A stretch of DNA of 64,000 nt from contig JBJXHC010000126.1 in NCBI GenBank assembly GCA_046160825.1, forward strand, positions 39,489-103,488, read 5' to 3'. Origin of the DNA: JBJXHC01 sp046160825 (GTDB taxonomy: Bacteria > Bacteroidota > Ignavibacteria > UBA10030 > UBA6906). The position numbers were made by a program, and so were the translations under genes. This document shows, one piece after another, positions 60,473-64,000 of this stretch (positions within the stretch are counted from its first letter, which is position 1; every line of letters starts with the position of its first letter). The notes beneath the pieces are model-generated. The model was not told where the DNA came from. It did no database searches and worked only from the letters and a program-made list of their open reading frames with translations.

Positions 60473-61147
60473 CTATCGTTCGAATGCCAGCAAGTTCTGC
60501 CAACGGTGGAATAGCTCCGTTGTGGCCTTGATATCGCCGAGACAGTATTCAGCGATCTCCCGATATCTGCCCTCGTAGTACAGCGGTCCAAGGTCAAGTC
60601 CGGTAATCCCCTCGGCTTTCGGACTCTTAATGCCGAATGATTTGCAATAAAAATCCAGATTGAACTTGCGGAATGCTCCGTAGAACGTGAGTTGTTCCAT
60701 CAGGTCACATGATTCATTGGCACTATAACGGTAAGGGATAAGATTGCGCGAAGGCTTGATGCCAAGCATCGCTGAGCGCAACATGAGAAAAGGGCAATCG
60801 AACGATCTACCGTTGAATGTAATGAACTGCGAGTAATGGGTGATGGTTTTCCAGAACTGTTCCAGTATATCCGACTCTGTTCCGGAAATAAACTCCACCA
60901 TGCCATCCTCGGAAAAAAAAGGCTCCACGGTCGGGGCAAGATAAAACACTTTGCCTTGTTGCGAGTCGGGGTTCAGCATGCCGATGGCAATAATACGTGC
61001 AGTGAAGGGAAGCAGGTTCATGCGTTGGATCGCCTCAATCCGCTCTTCATCCGTCTTGGCAAATTTCAGGAGATACTCCTGTTGCTTCTCGTCAAAGTCT
61101 TCCAGAGGGAAGCCGAGAGTTTCAATATCGAACACAACCCTGTTCAT
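60473..61147 (-). CDS. DEDD-family 3'-5' exonuclease (PolB-like exonuclease domain)
   Basis: The 224-residue protein has the three exonuclease motifs: FDIETLG (D7, E9), FNGRSFDCPFL (D117 region) and YCLGDIKATTEL. This fits the RNase-H-like DEDDy proofreading domain known as the predicted 3'-5' exonuclease related to PolB. No polymerase domain is fused. A DNA-trimming role is likely. It overlaps recX by four bases (ATGA) and precedes arsN2-like by 22 bases, in a run that starts with recA. Confidence 0.88.
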   Translation of the reverse strand: MNRVVFDIETLGFPLEDFDEKQQEYLLKFAKTDEERIEAIQRMNLLPFTARIIAIGMLNPDSQQGKVFYLAPTVEPFFSEDGMVEFISGTESDILEQFWKTITHYSQFITFNGRSFDCPFLMLRSAMLGIKPSRNLIPYRYSANESCDLMEQLTFYGAFRKFNLDFYCKSFGIKSPKAEGITGLDLGPLYYEGRYREIAEYCLGDIKATTELFHRWQNLLAFER

Positions 61148-61806
61148 TCGTCAGCCTTTTCTTCGTAGTGTTGTCCGAGTACATGTTTAAGGGCGGGTTG
61201 GATGACTCCCCAGGGATACCCGCGCCGACCGAGAAAACTTGAAAGCTTGCTTCTCAATTTCATCCATTCTTCGCGCGTCTGTGGCGGGGACTTCTTCGCA
61301 ATCAGTGATTCGGCGGCCTGCAGCGCGCTTTCCCCTTGATTCTCTTCAGGATAGATTTCGTCCAGAGCGCCTTCTATCGTTGATTTGTCCAGGCCAAGCA
61401 GAAGCATTTTTTGTTTGAGCAGCAATCTTCCGGGAGGGCGACGTTGCAGTGCATCCCGAACATACATCCGGGCGAACTCCTCGTCATTGATGAGTCTTGA
61501 GCGCTGCAGGTCGTGAATCGTCCGGTTGATTTCCTCATCGCTGAATTCCTTCTCACGGAGTTTATCGCGGATCTCACGTTCGGTGCGCGGTCGTGATGCA
61601 AGATAGCGGAGGGCTGCACGCCGTGCGCTATTGAGATCTTCGATGGCCTTCAGCGCCTGCAGCTTGTCAGGCCCGAGATCATCACCGGAACGGATACCTG
61701 CGGCAAGAAGAGTTTCGTCGCTCACGCCGATAATGAATTCCCCCTCGGCGAACAGGCTTTTCCTCCCCCGATGTTTCTTCTGCGACACTATCTTTGTCAC
61801 GCGCAT
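61144..61806 (-). CDS. recX: Regulatory protein RecX
   Basis: The 220-residue protein inhibits RecA filaments. The RecX helical repeats show ARRAALRYLASRPRTEREIRDKL, NRTIHDLQRSRLINDEEFARMY and RPPGRLLLKQKM. The ATG at 61806 (MRVTKIVSQ) is the likely start; a longer frame to 61875 would run into recA codons. The gene lies 28 bases after the recA stop, the standard order. Confidence 0.94.
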   Translation of the reverse strand: MRVTKIVSQKKHRGRKSLFAEGEFIIGVSDETLLAAGIRSGDDLGPDKLQALKAIEDLNSARRAALRYLASRPRTEREIRDKLREKEFSDEEINRTIHDLQRSRLINDEEFARMYVRDALQRRPPGRLLLKQKMLLLGLDKSTIEGALDEIYPEENQGESALQAAESLIAKKSPPQTREEWMKLRSKLSSFLGRRGYPWGVIQPALKHVLGQHYEEKADE

Positions 61807-61834
61807 GGGGTATGCCCGTTGGTCTTCTTGCGAA

Positions 61835-62947
61835 TTATTTCTTCTTTGCAAATTCCGGGCGAGCCGGCACTGCACTCTGTACCTGCGGCTTCACAAGTCC
61901 CTGTGCAACCGGATTACCGGATGCAGGTTGTGGTTGCTGTCCATTGGTGCGGAGCAAGCCCAATTTCTTGCGCATCTCGGTATCAATGGTTGCGGCAATC
62001 TTCTCGTTCTCTTGCAGATACTTCTTGACGGCATCCCGTCCTTGGCCGATGCGCTCCTCCTTGTAGGAGAACCAGGATCCGGCTTTGGCAATGACGTTGT
62101 GCTCGACAGCAATGTCGATCAGATCGCCGAGTTTGGAAATGCCTTCATTGTAGAGGATATCGAATTGCGCTTCGCGGAACGGCGGTGCAACCTTGTTCTT
62201 CACCACCTTCACCCGTGTCCGGTTCCCAATGATGTTTGTCCCATCCTTGATGGCCTCAATGCGACGAACATCCAGACGGACGGAGGCATAGAACTTCAGC
62301 GCGTTGCCGCCCGTGGTCGTCTCAGGATTTCCAAACATCACGCCGATCTTCATGCGGAGTTGGTTGGTGAACATGACAGTTGTTTTGGATTTGCTGATGG
62401 CAGACGTCAGCTTGCGCAGCGCCTGCGACATGAGTCGTGCCTGCACGCCCATACTCGGGTCTCCCATTTCGCCTTCGATCTCTGCGCGTGGAGTGAGTGC
62501 TGCCACGGAATCGATGATGATGACGTCGAGTGCATTGCTTCGGACAAGTGTCTCCACGATCTCGAGAGCCTGTTCGCCGAACTCCGGTTGCGAAAGCAAG
62601 AGGTTGTTCACATCCACACCCAACTTCTTTGCGTATTGAACGTCGAGTGCATGCTCGGCGTCGATAAAAGCACAGATACCGCCGGTTTTCTGCGCTTCCG
62701 CAATGATATGAAGGCAGAGCGTCGTCTTGCCGGAGGACTCAGGGCCGAAGATTTCGATTACACGACCACGCGGTATTCCACCGATTCCTAATGCGGCATC
62801 CAGAGAGATTGATCCTGTGGAGACCACATCCAAGGCAAGTATGGGGCCTTCGCCGAGTCGCATAACGGCTCCCTTGCCATGCTGCTTCTCGATTTGTTCA
62901 ATGGCGAGTTTCAGCGCCTGCGCTTTTGATTCTTTGTCATCCGACAT
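61835..62947 (-). CDS. recA: Recombinase RecA
   Basis: The 370-residue protein has the Walker A GPESSGKTTL (68-77), KKLGVDVNNLLLSQP, IIIDSVAALTPRAEIEGEMGD and the L1/L2 DNA-binding loops (NQLRMKIGVMFGNPETTTGGNALKFYASVRLDVRR). It has a Gln/Pro-rich C-terminal tail. The 166 bases upstream (62948-63113) hold a partial repeat of the MITE family. I saw no clear LexA box. Confidence 0.98.
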   Translation of the reverse strand: MSDDKESKAQALKLAIEQIEKQHGKGAVMRLGEGPILALDVVSTGSISLDAALGIGGIPRGRVIEIFGPESSGKTTLCLHIIAEAQKTGGICAFIDAEHALDVQYAKKLGVDVNNLLLSQPEFGEQALEIVETLVRSNALDVIIIDSVAALTPRAEIEGEMGDPSMGVQARLMSQALRKLTSAISKSKTTVMFTNQLRMKIGVMFGNPETTTGGNALKFYASVRLDVRRIEAIKDGTNIIGNRTRVKVVKNKVAPPFREAQFDILYNEGISKLGDLIDIAVEHNVIAKAGSWFSYKEERIGQGRDAVKKYLQENEKIAATIDTEMRKKLGLLRTNGQQPQPASGNPVAQGLVKPQVQSAVPARPEFAKKK

Positions 62948-63041
62948 GGTTCTCTCCCTGGATTACTGTAAAGTGATGTGTGCAATTCTTTGAGTTCGGG
63001 TGAATCCCAAAATCATTCGGTGCTGTCCTATTTTGCCTATC

Positions 63042-63106
63042 GGTCAACCAGGACGGTTGACCTACTCCTCGATTTTCGGTAGTAGGACGACTGTCCTCGG
63101 TCGTCC
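63042..63106. repeat. MITE-family related repeat, partial copy C
   Basis: Two hairpins lie side by side upstream of recA: GGTCAACC-AGGAC-GGTTGACC (63042-63062) and GGACGAC...GTCGTCC (63085-63106). The order GGTTGACCTACTCCTCGATT, GTAGGAC, GTCCTCGGTCGTCC resembles the middle of copy B. Terminal ends of the family are not seen here, so it is a partial or diverged copy. Confidence 0.55.
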
Positions 63107-63113
63107 ACAAAGC

Positions 63114-63680
63114 TCATCCGCCAAGTTGAAACGCCTGCAAAGCTGTGTACACTGAACCGCTGGAATGCAACTCGCTCTTCATCAGAGCAACTTCGGTGAT
63201 TTGTACCGGCTGGCTTTCCAAGGTAACCGATTCCATCGTTGTAATCAAGCCGCGAATGTTGTGCTGACTCTTCACCCGTCCGATGGTAACGTGCGGATAA
63301 AATGCTCGTTGCTCTGATTCAAATCCGAGCTGTTGAAATGCCTGATCAATTGCTTTGTGGAGACGTTCAAGATTGCCGCTCGGGTCATCCACGCCTGCCC
63401 AGACGATCTTCGGCTCCCGCTCGTCCGGGAAACAGCCGATATTTCGATACGCCACAGACAAAGGCGGGAATCGCTCAGCAATCTCCCTAGTACAAGTAAC
63501 GCAAGCAGGTAACAGGTGGTCGGTGGTATTGCCAAGGAATTTGAGCGTTATATGGAATTTGTCAACGGATTCCCATTTTACATCGGTTCCGGCATGCCGG
63601 AGCCGTGATTGAATCGCAGAAATTTGAGTTTTGATTGGTGACGGTGTATCAATGGCGATGAAGAGACGGAGGGAGGGCAT
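63114..63680 (-). CDS. thpR: RNA 2',3'-cyclic phosphodiesterase (2H family)
   Basis: The 188-residue protein has two H-x-T motifs of the 2H phosphoesterase superfamily: KFHITLKFLG (H43, T45) and FYPHVTIGR (H130, T132). It opens 2',3'-cyclic phosphates on RNA ends. FIAIDTPSPIKTQI opens the protein. The gene lies 166 bp upstream of recA on the same strand. Confidence 0.93.
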   Translation of the reverse strand: MPSLRLFIAIDTPSPIKTQISAIQSRLRHAGTDVKWESVDKFHITLKFLGNTTDHLLPACVTCTREIAERFPPLSVAYRNIGCFPDEREPKIVWAGVDDPSGNLERLHKAIDQAFQQLGFESEQRAFYPHVTIGRVKSQHNIRGLITTMESVTLESQPVQITEVALMKSELHSSGSVYTALQAFQLGG

Positions 63681-63749
63681 AAAAACAATTAGGCAATCAG
63701 CAATGAGCAGTCAAGCAATGAGTATTGGAAAGGATAACGATTTTACACT

Positions 63750-64000
63750 TCAGAAGTTATCGGGGTTTTCTTCGTCCAACGCCCACCGTAACGGGTTGTT
63801 GGTAATATATTTGCGGATGCGATAGAGGTCAGCCTCGTTGCGGATAATGTGTTCGTAGAAACCGCGTTGCCAGAAAACTGGACCAGGTCTTTTTTGTAAT
63901 AGATTGATTTCTTTTGTTGACGTTGTCTTGAACGCCCCGATTAACCGTCCCAAAGGTTTTGTTTTGATTCCCGTAGGGGCGATTCGCGAATCGCCCCTAC
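63750..64000 (-). CDS. RAYT-like (REP-associated tyrosine) transposase, C-terminal part, 5' end outside window
   Basis: The reading frame is open from the stop at 63750 to the window edge (83 codons). FWQRGFYEHIIRNEADLYRIRKYITNNPLRWALDEENP is the conserved C-terminal end of the IS200-related RAYT/Y1 transposase family, with no long catalytic part in view because the gene continues past base 64000. Further upstream in frame come RGDSRIAPTG and TKPLGRLIGAFKTTSTKEINLL. The RGDSRIAPT codons are a perfect palindrome (next entry). An in-frame TTG at 63953 is not the real start. Confidence 0.85.
   Translation of the reverse strand, partial: RGDSRIAPTGIKTKPLGRLIGAFKTTSTKEINLLQKRPGPVFWQRGFYEHIIRNEADLYRIRKYITNNPLRWALDEENPDNF
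63973..64000. repeat. 28-nt perfect palindrome (REP-like) inside the transposase gene
   Basis: The last 28 bases are a perfect palindrome (GTAGGGGCGATTCG and its complement). It is in frame, giving the phrase RGDSRIAPT in the transposase protein. REP/RAYT systems are known to mobilise small palindromic hairpins. Only the edge of the element is visible. Confidence 0.75.

Noticed and set aside
61631..62791. 386-codon open frame on the plus strand over recA/recX
   Set aside because: Antisense to RecA and RecX; conserved motifs are on the minus strand.
62948..63113. LexA box before recA
   Set aside because: No GAAC-4-GTTC or CTGT-8-ACAG pattern is visible in the leader; only repeat hairpins are seen.
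1..64000. tRNA, rRNA and CRISPR arrays
   Set aside because: No TPsiC-arm pattern (GGTTCGAATCC-like) in a clover-leaf setting, no rRNA segment, and no set of regularly spaced direct repeats was found by reading. A covariance-model scan would be needed to exclude small RNAs.

Overview
The window looks like a gene-dense chromosomal segment of a Gram-negative bacterium of the Bacteroidota/Chlorobiota/Ignavibacteria group. This is an inference from content. There is a PorQ-type outer-membrane protein of the type IX secretion system (T9SS), two T9SS C-terminal sorting domains (one intact protein, one orphan remnant), a DUF5723-type beta-barrel, a GWxTD-domain protein, many lipoproteins with relaxed lipoboxes, a two-subunit 2-oxoacid:ferredoxin oxidoreductase, and a sigma-54 gene. 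I saw no rRNA, tRNA, CRISPR array, prophage or complete insertion sequence.

Layout. 1-9.1 kb: the start of a coiled-coil lipoprotein gene, then a DNA-repair block with LigD, Ku, a TPR protein that starts 4 bp after ku and carries a sliding-clamp-like QLNLF motif, and a photolyase. Two GT-B-like glycosyltransferase genes follow. 9.1-15.7 kb: secreted redoxin, YhdH-type oxidoreductase, PPK2, isocitrate dehydrogenase, HIT protein, TPR protein, DUF3467 protein. 15.9-19.9 kb: a putative outer-membrane lipoprotein/beta-barrel pair and an orphan T9SS tail. 19.9-27 kb (minus strand): glmM, an isolated EutN/CcmL vertex-protein gene, dprA, a Cys-rich DUF3109 protein, rpoN, hslV and hslU. 27-32 kb (plus): DUF2520 Rossmann protein, RmlA-like nucleotidyltransferase, crotonase, small membrane protein, glycyl-tRNA synthetase. 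32-38.9 kb: secreted proteins including two FN3-like lipoproteins and a tandem pair of paralogues of unknown fold, a frameshifted CPBP protease, a TPR protein, a ZIP transporter and PorQ. 39-44.6 kb: rpmE, GlmU-like nucleotidyltransferase, rsmB, kbl, mrp and a NifU-domain protein. 44.6-50.3 kb (minus): nrnA, pepA, GWxTD, pdxA, ftsE. 50.3-53.2 kb: korAB. 53.4-56.9 kb (minus): prs-rplY-pth-rpsF-rpsR-rplI. 57-64 kb: a T9SS cargo protein, bioY, the recA-recX-exonuclease-arsN-arsC string, thpR, and at the edge a RAYT-type transposase gene.

How the genes relate. Most are housekeeping genes in tight operons with 1-4 nt overlaps. DNA maintenance recurs: LigD/Ku/TPR, photolyase, DprA, RecA/RecX and a DEDD exonuclease. 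The envelope theme is T9SS parts and cargo, lipoproteins and nucleotide-sugar enzymes. The accessory signal is mainly small palindromic repeats: a MITE-like family in three places (two full copies in opposite orientation and one partial), a compound palindrome between the two glycosyltransferase genes, a palindromic unit between ligD and ku, and a 28-nt perfect palindrome read in frame inside the edge transposase gene. The observations most worth following are the Ku-linked TPR protein with a clamp-binding-like motif, the MITE family, the transposase with the embedded palindrome, the orphan microcompartment vertex gene and the tandem paralogue pair.
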